From Baaleninema simplex PCC 7105 (GTDB taxonomy: Bacteria > Cyanobacteriota > Cyanobacteriia > Cyanobacteriales > Geitlerinemataceae), in contig NZ_KB235958.1 in assembly GCF_000332355.1 (NCBI RefSeq), forward strand, positions 1,701,739-1,765,738: a stretch of DNA of 64,000 bases, in the 5' to 3' direction. Below the pieces are notes generated by a model. That model saw only the letters and a list, made by a program, of their open reading frames with translations. It did not search any database and was not told the origin of the DNA. The translations under genes and the position numbers were made by a program. This document shows positions 1 through 9,636 of the stretch, piece by piece. The stretch's first letter is position 1; each line of letters begins with the position of its first letter.

Positions 1-730
1 TGGCATATTCATCAAGGCGAATCTTTTGCCAATTTTCTCCCGATTGATTCAGCCAGATTTTCCGATTTTTGGCGACGGCTCCTAGATACTTCAGTCGGCG
101 AGATTCGAGTCCCTTTAAAAAATTTGTGTTGTTACCATAGCCGGCATCCATGAGGACGATTCCCGGTCGATACCCTCTCTTTAAACTCCGGTCAATTAAT
201 TCTAAGGCGATTTCGGGTTTCTTTTTGAAAGAGGGATCTTTCTTGCCTGAGGGTAAGGAACTGGCTGGCTGATAGATTTCTACATCCAGAGGCAAATTTT
301 TTTTGCCATCATAGAGATGGGTCGTTACCGCCACGATTCCGTTGTCGAGCTTGCCGATTTCTCCGATGTACTGTCTTCCCACACCTGCGGTGAAGTTGCC
401 GCTTTTTCGATGTCCTGTATCATCGAGCAGCAAGGCAAATCCCCGACCCACTCGGGTTTGATGGCAGGAGTCCACCACCTTTAAACGACGTTCGTTAATA
501 CGCTTCTCCTCCCAAGGGGATTCCGTTATAAAATGATGTAAGCGGTTGTAAACCACTCCCACCGAGTCGTTTGCCATCTGAGTTATGTTTTTTCGCTGGC
601 TTTCCCCGAGTAATCCTCCCAAATAGTGTCTAAACCCCTTTTTTTGTGCTTGGGTTTTGAAGTCGGGGTCGAAACGCTTGCACCACTTCTCAAAGCAGGG
701 TGGCATAGCGGCTGGGGTGGTCTCTCTCAT
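1..730 (-). CDS. IS701-family transposase, N-terminal part (runs off left edge)
   Basis: Reading leftward from ATG at 730, an open frame of 243 codons continues past base 1, so only the N-terminal half is present. The translation begins MRETTPAAMPPCFEKW and contains LLDDTGHRKSG, the first-Asp motif typical of IS701/IS4-superfamily DDE transposases, followed by VGRQYIGEIGK and a second acidic motif in GIVLMDAGYG. An IS of this family would normally encode about 400 aa. The 200 bases between the start and the next gene probably contain the IS end, but I cannot place its terminal repeat without the other end. The frame is intact as far as it can be seen, so the copy may be functional. Confidence 0.85.
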   Translation of the reverse strand, partial: MRETTPAAMPPCFEKWCKRFDPDFKTQAQKKGFRHYLGGLLGESQRKNITQMANDSVGVVYNRLHHFITESPWEEKRINERRLKVVDSCHQTRVGRGFALLLDDTGHRKSGNFTAGVGRQYIGEIGKLDNGIVAVTTHLYDGKKNLPLDVEIYQPASSLPSGKKDPSFKKKPEIALELIDRSLKRGYRPGIVLMDAGYGNNTNFLKGLESRRLKYLGAVAKNRKIWLNQSGENWQKIRLDEYA

Positions 731-931
731 GGGGACACTCTCCACCTTAAATCCTTGTCAGTCAAGGGTTTTGCTTTTATTTTACCTTTTTTACCGTTTA
801 AGTCCCGTTAGAAGAACTTATCCCTCCCGACAGGCGGTATTCTCGCCGAACCGCCAGAACTTTGGCTGGACCGGTGCGTAGCACTATCGAGTACAGAAGC
901 TTGTATCCGATGAATTTACATTTTTACAGAT

Positions 932-2236
932 TCAGGCGCGATCGCCCCGAACGCGCGATCGTTCGATGAGTTTCGTCGCAATTTCCACTTTCGCGTTGAG
1001 AATCGGTTCCGACAGCGCAGAATCGCTCGCACTGTGGAGAATATCCATCGCCATTCCCACGTCGTTAATCCGTTCCAAGGCTTCTGAATAGCGAGTGGCT
1101 TGCTGGTTCGTCATGCGGTAAATCACCATAAACGTCGCGCCGATAAAATTGGTCACGATTCCAGCGATGACGCCGACAAAACCGATGGACTGGCGATCGA
1201 TCGCGTTCGAGGACGGTGCTTCGTGTTCTAGCTGCGATGCGATCGTCGATACCGCCGCCGTTCCCTCCTCTCTAGACGGCGTGTCGATGGAGGGAGCGAA
1301 CGTCGAAGCCGAACTAGAAACCGAGGGTGCGTTAGAACTTTGGAGTAACCCAATCCCCAAGGATACGATGATAATTGCAAAGCTCAAAACCATCACAGAA
1401 ACGCTAATTCTAAAAATAATTTGGCTTTCTGAAAAATTACGCTGGTAGTATTTCTCTAAATTCGCATTAGCAATATTCCAACTGTAATTTTTGACCTTCG
1501 CTTGAGCGGCTTCAAAGCGTTCTTCTGCCTGTTTCAATCGTTCGGCTTGTTCGGTCGTCCATCGATCGATGAGAAGATACGCCCCAGCTACGATCAGATC
1601 GGCAGTCGCAACGACCAAACAGACAAAAAACCAGGTTTCCCAACGAATTAAATTATCGTCGATCGCTCGAATTCGAGTTTTGCGATCGCTGACACTGGTT
1701 TCAACGAGGCTGTAAGCTGTATTTTCGTGAACGTATGTAATATATTCCGGTGTGTTTTTTCGTGCGAGTTCTTCGCGAAAGTTCGGGCTATTTTTTTGCG
1801 TCGGATCGACATCTAGAAACAAGATCAAAATATGATGGTTCTCTTGTTTTTTAAATTCTGTCGTAAACGGACGAAACGTATTGTTCAATAAATCTTGACG
1901 TTGCAGCTTATGTCGCTCGATCCGTTCGGTGAGTTCGCGATATCTCGTTTCCCCAGGATTGCGGATTTTATCGCGTTCGGCTTGTGCGTCGCGAAGTTGT
2001 CGTTCGATCGCGTCCCAATCCTTACGAATCTGTCGCAGCGATAACAGCATTTCTTCAAGTTCTAAGCGATCGGAGAGGTCGGTGCGTTGGTTGGATTGAT
2101 ACCAATGCATCGATTGACAAGCCGCTAACCCTATCCCCGTCGCCAGCAGGACGATCGCCCAAATCGCCCAAAACCAATTTTTTGAAGATTTTTCAGATTT
2201 CTCAACCACGACGTTCGATCGCCTAACACGACTCAA
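932..2236 (-). CDS. Four-helix membrane protein with coiled coils and a C-terminal CyanoTRADDas_TM-like domain
   Basis: 434 aa. Predicted membrane segments lie at about residues 21-40, 201-222, 276-298 and 351-374. Charged, probably coiled-coil stretches lie at about 55-130 and 228-260. The last pair of helices, including GVIAGIVTNFIGATF, resembles the cyanobacterial 'TRADD-N-associated two-transmembrane' domain (CyanoTRADDas_TM) described by comparative genomics of conflict and signalling proteins; I assign this by eye. The segment between helices 1 and 2 is probably extracytoplasmic. The start is TTG at 2236, one base after the TGA of the upstream nuclease gene, so translation is probably coupled. 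No catalytic motif is visible. Function unknown; a membrane anchor or sensor for the NurA-like partner is inference. Confidence 0.7.
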   Translation of the reverse strand: MSRVRRSNVVVEKSEKSSKNWFWAIWAIVLLATGIGLAACQSMHWYQSNQRTDLSDRLELEEMLLSLRQIRKDWDAIERQLRDAQAERDKIRNPGETRYRELTERIERHKLQRQDLLNNTFRPFTTEFKKQENHHILILFLDVDPTQKNSPNFREELARKNTPEYITYVHENTAYSLVETSVSDRKTRIRAIDDNLIRWETWFFVCLVVATADLIVAGAYLLIDRWTTEQAERLKQAEERFEAAQAKVKNYSWNIANANLEKYYQRNFSESQIIFRISVSVMVLSFAIIIVSLGIGLLQSSNAPSVSSSASTFAPSIDTPSREEGTAAVSTIASQLEHEAPSSNAIDRQSIGFVGVIAGIVTNFIGATFMVIYRMTNQQATRYSEALERINDVGMAMDILHSASDSALSEPILNAKVEIATKLIERSRVRGDRA

Positions 2237-2237
2237 C

Positions 2238-3449
2238 TCAAGCGATACTGCGGCGTTTTCGCGCTTCTTTATACGACGTTCCCACGTTTTGCAAGCCCGC
2301 TTCGATCATCTGGCGTTCTAGTAGTGCAAAAAAGCGATGGCGATCGCCCCCTCGCACCACAGCTTGATTGTGAGCCTCCGCTAACGTAACCGGGTAGCCG
2401 TATCCTTTATATACCTGTCCTAACATCAAACTCAGTGCTGAGTCGAAGAGATCCCGATCGCCAGCAACCCAAGCGGGAACGTCGATACGGGCGATTTCCG
2501 TCCCCACGTGAACGTAACAAAAATAAACAGTCTGACGGTCTCCGTACAGGTTCAAAATCGGATTCGAGGACTTCCACAAACAGCCCCGTTCCCCCGGTTG
2601 GAGTCGCGTCGCCCAAAAGACCGTATCCCGCAATGGTTCGGCTACCTGACACGGCGATCGCTTCAACACCACTTCTCCTTCTTCCGGGGCTACGTAAGGA
2701 CAGTGTGTCGAACAGTTGGGTTCGTCGTAAGGACAGGCTTGAAACCGCAAAAAGTGCAACGCTTCGCTACTGCGGGAGGCGCTGAGATACCCCAGCAGCG
2801 GAACCCCAGCCAACTGAAGGCGATTCCAAGCCTCTAAAATCGGTGGAAGAATGCGATCGATCGCTTCGTTGGGTAAACTGTCCAAAAACCAGTAAATCAG
2901 CGAACCGTCGACCATCGCCAACATGGGCGGTTTGCGCTGTTGGAGGCGCACGCTGACGGCTAACTCCGCCAGTTCCGTGGCTTCGGCGACCGTACGGCGA
3001 TATCCCATCCACTCTTCCGTGCGAATTCCCCACTGGCGGGAAACGTAGAGATCTTCGGGACGATAGAACACTTCGGGAATGCTATCGAGGAGAGGTTGGC
3101 GGTTTTGACCGTAATGTAACGCCACCCGTCCGATGTTGAGGAGGTAGCAATAGGCGATTTCGTGTTGGTTGGGGGCGATTTGCGAACCGTCGGTGGCGAT
3201 GACGGTGTGGGCTTTCGGCGGTGCTTTTAGTAAAACACGGGTATCGAGAGGTTCGACGGGAGTGGCGGCGGAAAACCAAATGCGATCGCTCCATCGTGTT
3301 TGGGCTTCGACGAGGGCGTCTTGATGCTGACAGGCTTGTAAGAACAAAGTCTCAGCCCGTTCCATACGTTTTCGCGCGGCGGTGGCTTCCTCCTGCAAGT
3401 GTTCGATCGTTCCCGCTAACAGTTGACTGACTTTGTTGAGATCTAGCAC
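2238..3449 (-). CDS. NurA-domain nuclease
   Basis: 403 aa, start at 3449. It carries the NurA signature DGSQ (residues 87-90) after a hydrophobic strand, and a second acidic DGS motif in MVDGSLIYW about 95 residues later. Together these are the expected metal-binding aspartates of the NurA nuclease fold. A Cys cluster, ACPYDEPNCSTHCPY near residue 250, is typical of the bacterial branch and could bind zinc. Archaeal NurA works with the HerA hexameric ATPase in DNA end resection; no HerA is encoded nearby. Here its partner is a membrane protein starting 1 bp after the stop codon. Residues 15-55 look like an N-terminal coiled coil. The family assignment is good; the role in this organism is unknown. 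Confidence 0.8.
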   Translation of the reverse strand: MLDLNKVSQLLAGTIEHLQEEATAARKRMERAETLFLQACQHQDALVEAQTRWSDRIWFSAATPVEPLDTRVLLKAPPKAHTVIATDGSQIAPNQHEIAYCYLLNIGRVALHYGQNRQPLLDSIPEVFYRPEDLYVSRQWGIRTEEWMGYRRTVAEATELAELAVSVRLQQRKPPMLAMVDGSLIYWFLDSLPNEAIDRILPPILEAWNRLQLAGVPLLGYLSASRSSEALHFLRFQACPYDEPNCSTHCPYVAPEEGEVVLKRSPCQVAEPLRDTVFWATRLQPGERGCLWKSSNPILNLYGDRQTVYFCYVHVGTEIARIDVPAWVAGDRDLFDSALSLMLGQVYKGYGYPVTLAEAHNQAVVRGGDRHRFFALLERQMIEAGLQNVGTSYKEARKRRSIA

Positions 3450-4167
3450 GACGAACTCTCCCTGTGACCTTCGGTGCGGGAAGTCGCCCCAACGGATACG
3501 CCCTCTCGATCGTGGGGAATTTCCCTGTGCTGCTTAGCTTAGCGCAGGGGAGTTACGATCGTGTATCGCGTTGCTCTTTCCGGTCGTCTTATTGGAGACA
3601 TCTGCACGAGCGATCGCCGATAAAATTGCAGAGTACGGTCTGCAAGGCGAGTTCATCTCTTCGCGGCGTGACTGGCACCCCCTTCCGTATCCTGCAATCG
3701 ATCGCCCGTTTCCGTCACGCAACGTCTCAAAATACCTGAAAAGCGTTCCTGCAATCGTGATGAAATCAGCTCTGACGTGCGATCGCTCCGACGGCTGAAT
3801 TGATGGAATCCAGGGAGAGGGTGGCTCGAGCGGCAAGAGCAACCGTAGCCGCCTTCCCTGGAAGCAGGATTGACCCAACAAGTCCGTATTTTAACGGAAG
3901 TCAGACGCAAACGATTGTATTTTTTGTTACATTTTGTTGTTTTTTATTGAGAAAATACGGAAAATTTATGGAAACTCGATCGCCGATCTACGTATCACTC
4001 TGAAAGAGTCAGCACTCGCTGGAGTCGTATAAGTTGAAGGAAAACGCGATCGCTGCCGCGAAGCGGAGATTTGACTTGCTGACGGTTCTCGATCGCGAAA
4101 TTCCCAATTCGGCGAGCTTCAAAAAACGGACAAACTTTCGTCAAAACTTGTAAATTTCCAAAAAACT
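3450..4167. other. 718-bp intergenic region without a convincing gene
   Basis: Short frames occur on both strands, but none has a recognisable product or a good start. The right half holds an AT-rich stretch with an inverted repeat, CCGTATTTT at 3884-3892 and AAAATACGG at 3952-3960. A similar arrangement occurs at 55489-55524. The region probably contains the promoter of the nurA operon on its left side. Confidence 0.6.
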
Positions 4168-5346
4168 TTACGGCTGGATTTCTGGGGTTTTAAGTTGTGC
4201 GAATACATCGATTAAGCGATCGAGGTGATGACGTTCGTGAGTCGCCATTAGCGTAATTCTCAAGCGACTGGTGGGAACGGTGGGAGGACGCACCGCCGAA
4301 ACGAATATTCCGGCTTGGCGAAAGATGTTTCCGAGTGCGAGGACGGTGGCGGCGTCTTTGACGCGAACGCAGACGATCGGCGAATTCGACGGGAGCAGTT
4401 GGAAGTCAGGAGGAAGGATTTCCGTCAAACGACGTTTGAGATAACTGACGTTGTCCCACAACTTCGCCCGTCGTTGTGGTTCCGTTTGCACGATTTCGAT
4501 CGCTTTTAACGCTGCTGCGGTATCCGCCGGAGACAGTCCCGTCGTGTAAATCCAAGTGGGGGCGCGATTGCGGAGAAACTCCACGAGACTCGACGATCCG
4601 GCCACGTACCCACCGAGGCTTCCCAAGGCTTTACTGAGGGTTCCCATTTGAATTAAGGGGCGATCGCGACAGCCGAAAGACTCGACACAACCCGACCCGC
4701 GATCTCCAAATACTCCGGTTCCGTGGGCTTCGTCCACCATCACCATACACTCGAAGCGATCGCCGAGATCGAGCAGTTCGGCAAGTTGACAAATATCGCC
4801 GTCCATGCTAAAGACGCTATCCGTCAGGAGCAGACCACGGCGATAGCGCGATCGATGCTGTTGTAACTGAGCCGTTAAAGCGTCGAGGTCGTTGTGGGGG
4901 TAGTCGAAGACCGTCGCCCCAGAGAGAATCGCCCCATTTTTGAGACTCGAATGGTTGTAGGCGTCGGCGAAAATGACATCGCGGCGATCGACTAAAGCCG
5001 CGATCGTTCCTAAATTGGCTAAATAGCCCGAACTGAACGCAACCGCATCTTCGGTTTGTTTGAACTTGGCGATCGCCCGTTCGAGTTGGCGATGTAACGG
5101 TCGGTGTCCGCTGAGTAACCGCGATCCGCTACTTCCGGTTCCGTAGGTTTTCGTGGCTTCGACAGCGGCGGCGACTAGGCGATCGTCTCCAGCCAATCCC
5201 AGATAATCGTTACTCGCAAAATTGACGAAACGTCGCCCCTCGAATTGGATTTCCGCCCCCGGTCGTCCGTCAATTTCGACGGAGCTTCGATACCAGTTCG
5301 CTTTACGTATCGCTTTGAGAGAGTTGTCGATCCAACGATAAACCAC
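4168..5346 (-). CDS. bioF: 8-amino-7-oxononanoate synthase (biotin synthesis)
   Basis: 392 aa, the usual length for BioF. A PLP enzyme of the alpha-oxoamine synthase family, it condenses pimeloyl-ACP/CoA with alanine to give KAPA. Visible hallmarks are NFASNDYLGL near residue 45, GTGSSGSRLLSGHRP (70-83), VDEAHGTG with the cofactor-contacting Asp205, and MGTLSKALG with the Schiff-base Lys239. These separate the family clearly from other aminotransferases. The closest alternative is glycine C-acetyltransferase, but cyanobacterial single copies of this length are normally BioF. No other bio gene is in the window. Just upstream of its start lies the GA-rich and heptamer repeat block. Confidence 0.9.
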   Translation of the reverse strand: MVYRWIDNSLKAIRKANWYRSSVEIDGRPGAEIQFEGRRFVNFASNDYLGLAGDDRLVAAAVEATKTYGTGSSGSRLLSGHRPLHRQLERAIAKFKQTEDAVAFSSGYLANLGTIAALVDRRDVIFADAYNHSSLKNGAILSGATVFDYPHNDLDALTAQLQQHRSRYRRGLLLTDSVFSMDGDICQLAELLDLGDRFECMVMVDEAHGTGVFGDRGSGCVESFGCRDRPLIQMGTLSKALGSLGGYVAGSSSLVEFLRNRAPTWIYTTGLSPADTAAALKAIEIVQTEPQRRAKLWDNVSYLKRRLTEILPPDFQLLPSNSPIVCVRVKDAATVLALGNIFRQAGIFVSAVRPPTVPTSRLRITLMATHERHHLDRLIDVFAQLKTPEIQP

Positions 5347-5351
5347 GGGTT

Positions 5352-5595
5352 AATTGAGAGGGGAAGAGAGGGAGAGGGGGAGAGGGGGAGAGAGGGAGAG
5401 GGGGAGAGAGGGAGAGAGGGAGAGAGGGAGAGAGGGAGAGAGGGAGAGGGGGAGAGAGGGAGAAACTATTAACTGTTCCCTGTTCCCTGTTCCCTGTTCC
5501 CTGTCTTCACTGGTGACTGGTGACTGGTGACTGGTGACTGGTGACTGGTGACTGGTGACTGAAACACTGTTCACTGTTCACTGTTCACTGTTCTC
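5352..5595. repeat. Composite tandem-repeat block (GA-rich tract plus heptamer arrays)
   Basis: Reading left to right: a GAGAGGGA/GAGGGGGA tract (about 5354-5462), then TTCCCTG heptamers, about seven TGACTGG heptamers, and TTCACTG heptamers. These are the short tandemly repeated repetitive sequences known from filamentous cyanobacteria. The same module order appears in reverse complement at 53064-53215, and partly at 50817-50905. It lies between bioF and the GUN4-like gene and supplies the last codons of the latter. Confidence 0.9.
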
Positions 5596-6383
5596 ACCCC
5601 ATCATCTATTTCTGAAACTCGAGAAATCCAGGCGGCCAAACTCTCGGAGGCGGTACAGCGTCCGGTTCCGTAACAGGCTCGTTTTCGCCAGGCCAAGACG
5701 GGAAGATGACCGACAAAGGTGTCGAGGGAATTGTCTAAGTCTTCGTAACGCTTCCAGTTTCCAGACATTCGCCAACCGACGCGATCGCAAAATTCACTGT
5801 AGTTTTCGCCGCTTTCTGCCCAAATCTGTCCCTGGACGATCGCCCCGAAACGACCTTCGCTGTACGCGTACCACAAATTGTCGATCGTGTCAATATCGGT
5901 TTGAGGAAACGCGGCGATATCTTCGAGACGCAACCAACCTTCGAGGTCTCGTTGGGCGATCGCGAGAACGATCTCCCACGTCCAGAGGTCGGCTTCTTTC
6001 CAGCGGTGACGTTCTAAGAGGGCGGCGAGCGGTCGATAATCGACCCCGACATCCGAAGCCAGAGATATTCCGTCGTCGCCAGGAGTGAGCCAGTCTTCGA
6101 GACGAGACAGGGTGCGATCGATCTTGGGGAAATCGACATCGGCGACAGTTTGAATCAGCCAATCGAGTTGCTGGGCGAGATGCGATCGCTCTTGTCCGGC
6201 GAGGTCGAGTCGCGTTTCGAGGGGCGATCGCTGTCGTTCCCACATGGCTTTCGCCCATGCTAAATGAGTTGGCTGACGTCGCAAGGCTTCGAGGGAGGTG
6301 GGGGTTACGTCCCACCCGCAGACATCGCAGCACGCGACACCCTCTTCGTAAGGCGTTTGACAGATGGGACAGACCAACGACAT
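5571..6383 (-). CDS. Zinc-ribbon protein with C-terminal GUN4-like domain
   Basis: 270 aa. The N-terminus has a four-Cys zinc ribbon (CPICQTPYEEGVACCDVC). A charged helical linker follows, then a GUN4-type domain from about residue 125. GUN4 features include the ADLWTWEIVLAIA helix, FPQTDIDTIDNLW, YSEGRFGAIVQGQIW, VGWR and GHLPVLAW. Genuine GUN4 binds protoporphyrin and stimulates Mg-chelatase; this modular relative may bind a tetrapyrrole or act as a regulator, which is inference. The last residues (RTVNSEQ) are encoded by TTCACTG heptamers, so the natural C-terminus has been replaced or extended by repeat DNA. Next upstream on the same strand, 33 bp away, is ssb. Confidence 0.75.
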   Translation of the reverse strand: MSLVCPICQTPYEEGVACCDVCGWDVTPTSLEALRRQPTHLAWAKAMWERQRSPLETRLDLAGQERSHLAQQLDWLIQTVADVDFPKIDRTLSRLEDWLTPGDDGISLASDVGVDYRPLAALLERHRWKEADLWTWEIVLAIAQRDLEGWLRLEDIAAFPQTDIDTIDNLWYAYSEGRFGAIVQGQIWAESGENYSEFCDRVGWRMSGNWKRYEDLDNSLDTFVGHLPVLAWRKRACYGTGRCTASESLAAWISRVSEIDDGVRTVNSEQ

Positions 6384-6416
6384 AGAAACTTACCGTCTGA
6401 GGCGATCGCTCGACGG

Positions 6417-6782
6417 TTAAAACTCGTCGTCTTCGTAACTGTCTACCATGCTCGTATCGCGGTCTTGCTTCGAGCCGAGGAGTTCTAGGCGATCGACGCG
6501 AATTACAGGCTTCGAGCGATCGGCCCCCGTATTGCGATCTTGCCAGCGATCGAATTTCAGCGATCCTTTCACGCCGATGAGACTGCCTTTGCGGACGTAG
6601 TTGATGGCGACTTCTGCCGTTTTACCCCATAACTCCAAATTAAACCAATCGGGTTTGTCGCTGTTGCGGCTTCTGCGATCGACCGCGAGGGGAAAATTAC
6701 AGACGACACTTCCCGACTCGAAATAACGAGAATCGGGATCGGCTCCGACGCGACCCACCAGCGTTACGACATTGAGACTCAT
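6417..6782 (-). CDS. ssb: Single-stranded DNA-binding protein
   Basis: 121 aa with a single OB fold. It begins MSLNVVTLVGRVGADPDSRY and contains DWFNLELWGKTAEVA and YVRKGSLIGVKGSLK, all typical of bacterial and cyanobacterial SSB. It ends in the acidic tip YEDDEF, matching the protein-recruiting C-terminal tail of SSBs. The linker between fold and tip is very short compared with E. coli SSB, which is common for the small cyanobacterial forms. It binds ssDNA in replication and repair. It sits upstream of, and co-directional with, the GUN4-like gene and divergent from mreB. Confidence 0.9.
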   Translation of the reverse strand: MSLNVVTLVGRVGADPDSRYFESGSVVCNFPLAVDRRSRNSDKPDWFNLELWGKTAEVAINYVRKGSLIGVKGSLKFDRWQDRNTGADRSKPVIRVDRLELLGSKQDRDTSMVDSYEDDEF

Positions 6783-6998
6783 AAGATTTAAATTTCGCGT
6801 GAGTTGAACGATACGTCAACTTCGATTATGACCCATTCGATCGCCGTCTGGCAAAGCTTTTGTAAATCGAACGGCGATCGAGAGATTTGACCGAGACACT
6901 AGACGGATCGAACAAAACGATATAGAATCCACCTCGGTAATCGTAAACTATTGCGATCGAATCGTAAACTAGAGCGTATTCGAGCTGGGAGGACGTAG

Positions 6999-8048
<1,050 letters not shown>

Positions 8049-8068
8049 GAGAGTAGGAGAAATAACCT

Positions 8069-8875
8069 TTGTTCGTCTTGCGTCGTTGGTGGGAACGATA
8101 CGGTACGTTGGCACTTGTCGCGGCGGCGTCCCTGGGCGTGGCGGTGGCCTTCAAACACACAGATGGCGCCGTGGTTTTCGAGCTGTACCAACGCATCTCT
8201 CGCCCCTTTCAAGCCGATCCCGATCGGCAACACGAACTGGTCAACGCCAGAATTCGGGAATTGCAGCAGCGGTTGGCCGAAGTGGAGCAAGAAAACCAGC
8301 GTCTCCAAGACCTGCTCGATTACAAACCCCAAAGTACGGGAGAGCCGATTTTCGCCCCCGTTGTCGGACGCAGTGCCGATCGCTGGTGGCAACACGCCTT
8401 GTTAGGTCGAGGTCGCCAAGACGGAATCGAAATCGACCACGTCGTGATGGCGTCGGGGGGGTTAGTCGGCCGAGTTATTAGCGTCACCGACAGTTCCAGT
8501 CGTATCCTGCTGGTTAGCGATGCCAGCTCTCGCGTGGGGGTGACGGTGACGCGATCGCGGGCGATGGGCGTCCTGCGAGGGAAAGGCTCGAACACTGCCG
8601 TCTTGGAGTTTTTCGAGAAATTGCCCGACGTGCGCGAAGGCGACGCGATCGCCACATCGACCTACAGTCAGCGGTTTCCCTCAAAAGTGCCAGTCGGAAC
8701 CGTCGTGTCTGTCAATCTCAACGCCAGTCCTGCCCCTCAAGCAGAAATCGAACTGTCAGCCCCCTTAGCGGCACTCGAATGGGTCGTGGTCTATCCCGAA
8801 CCGTCGAAGCCTCTTCCAGAAGGCACTGCCGAGCCGATCGAAGACGACGTTGAAGAAGTCGAACTCGTCGATTGA
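8069..8875 (+). CDS. mreC: Rod shape-determining protein MreC
   Basis: 268 aa. One N-terminal membrane helix (about residues 12-30), then a coiled coil (INARIRELQQRLAEVEQENQR), then the periplasmic beta-barrel pair with GLVGRVISVTDSSSRILLVSD, the MreC signature. It links MreB/MreD to the periplasmic wall-synthesis enzymes. The start is TTG at 8069, preceded by GTAGGAGA at a suitable distance. The acidic C-terminal tail (EPIEDDVEEVELVD) is a lineage-specific extension. Middle gene of mreBCD. Confidence 0.93.
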   Translation: MFVLRRWWERYGTLALVAAASLGVAVAFKHTDGAVVFELYQRISRPFQADPDRQHELVNARIRELQQRLAEVEQENQRLQDLLDYKPQSTGEPIFAPVVGRSADRWWQHALLGRGRQDGIEIDHVVMASGGLVGRVISVTDSSSRILLVSDASSRVGVTVTRSRAMGVLRGKGSNTAVLEFFEKLPDVREGDAIATSTYSQRFPSKVPVGTVVSVNLNASPAPQAEIELSAPLAALEWVVVYPEPSKPLPEGTAEPIEDDVEEVELVD

Positions 8876-8939
8876 GAGATGGGTGTGAGACACTGTTGAG
8901 AGAGAGACTGTCGTAATGCAACACTGCGTTTCCTCCTAA

Positions 8940-9512
8940 ATGGCAAACACGCGATCGATTCTGGGTTGGCACGCCTTCTCGCGCAGAGCATTAAACTGGG
9001 CGGTTACGATCGCCTCGGTAGTGTTGTGTCTGTTGTTGCTCCCGACGCGGTTTCCCGGAATGGAACTGTTTGGCATCGCCCCCAACTGGTTGTTGATTTG
9101 GGTCGTCGCTTGGAGCATCAAGCGATCGATGTGGGAAGGGGCTGTAGCTGGCGTCGTATTGGGGTTGTTGCAAGACGGCATGACGGCGGACGTACCGACA
9201 CGGGCGATAAGTTTGGCCGTAGTGGGAATGCTCACCGCTCGGTTACAAAAACAGCGTTACATTCAAGAAGATTTTATTTCTGTGGCGTTGATCGTCTTCG
9301 GAATGTCGGTTTTATCCGATACGATAACTGCCGTTCAATTTAGTTGGTACAGCCTGCGACGGCCCGACAATTCAGTATTTTTTACCATCGAAGAAATTTG
9401 GGATTACTATCAGCAAGTTGCCCTTGCCTCGGCAGTATTGAGTAGTTTGTGGGGACCCGTTTTATATTATCCCCTCAACCATTGGTGGGAACGGCAACGA
9501 GAGCGATCTTGA
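8940..9512 (+). CDS. mreD: Rod shape-determining protein MreD
   Basis: 190 aa, very hydrophobic, with about five predicted membrane helices. It contains GIAPNWLLIWVVAWS and GAVAGVVLGLLQDGM, typical of MreD. Start ATG at 8940, 64 bp after mreC. It completes the elongasome membrane module with MreB and MreC. Assigned by topology, characteristic motifs and position in mreBCD. Confidence 0.9.
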   Translation: MANTRSILGWHAFSRRALNWAVTIASVVLCLLLLPTRFPGMELFGIAPNWLLIWVVAWSIKRSMWEGAVAGVVLGLLQDGMTADVPTRAISLAVVGMLTARLQKQRYIQEDFISVALIVFGMSVLSDTITAVQFSWYSLRRPDNSVFFTIEEIWDYYQQVALASAVLSSLWGPVLYYPLNHWWERQRERS

Positions 9513-9636
9513 GAAAAGGTAAGACAGACGAGGGAAAAAAAGAGCAAGAGACGAGAACCGGACGACGGGAAGTCTTCTCAGTTTCGATCGCGTTAAGATC
9601 GAGGCGATCGCCCCTCACGCCTCGGAGAAATTGAGT

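Noticed and set aside
3534-3881. Overlapping short frames on both strands between nurA and bioF
   Set aside because: Low-complexity or Arg/Ser-rich translations, no start signals and no family resemblance.
5352-5595. Possible CRISPR array
   Set aside because: Units are 7-8 bp with no spacers; no cas genes nearby. They are tandem heptamers.
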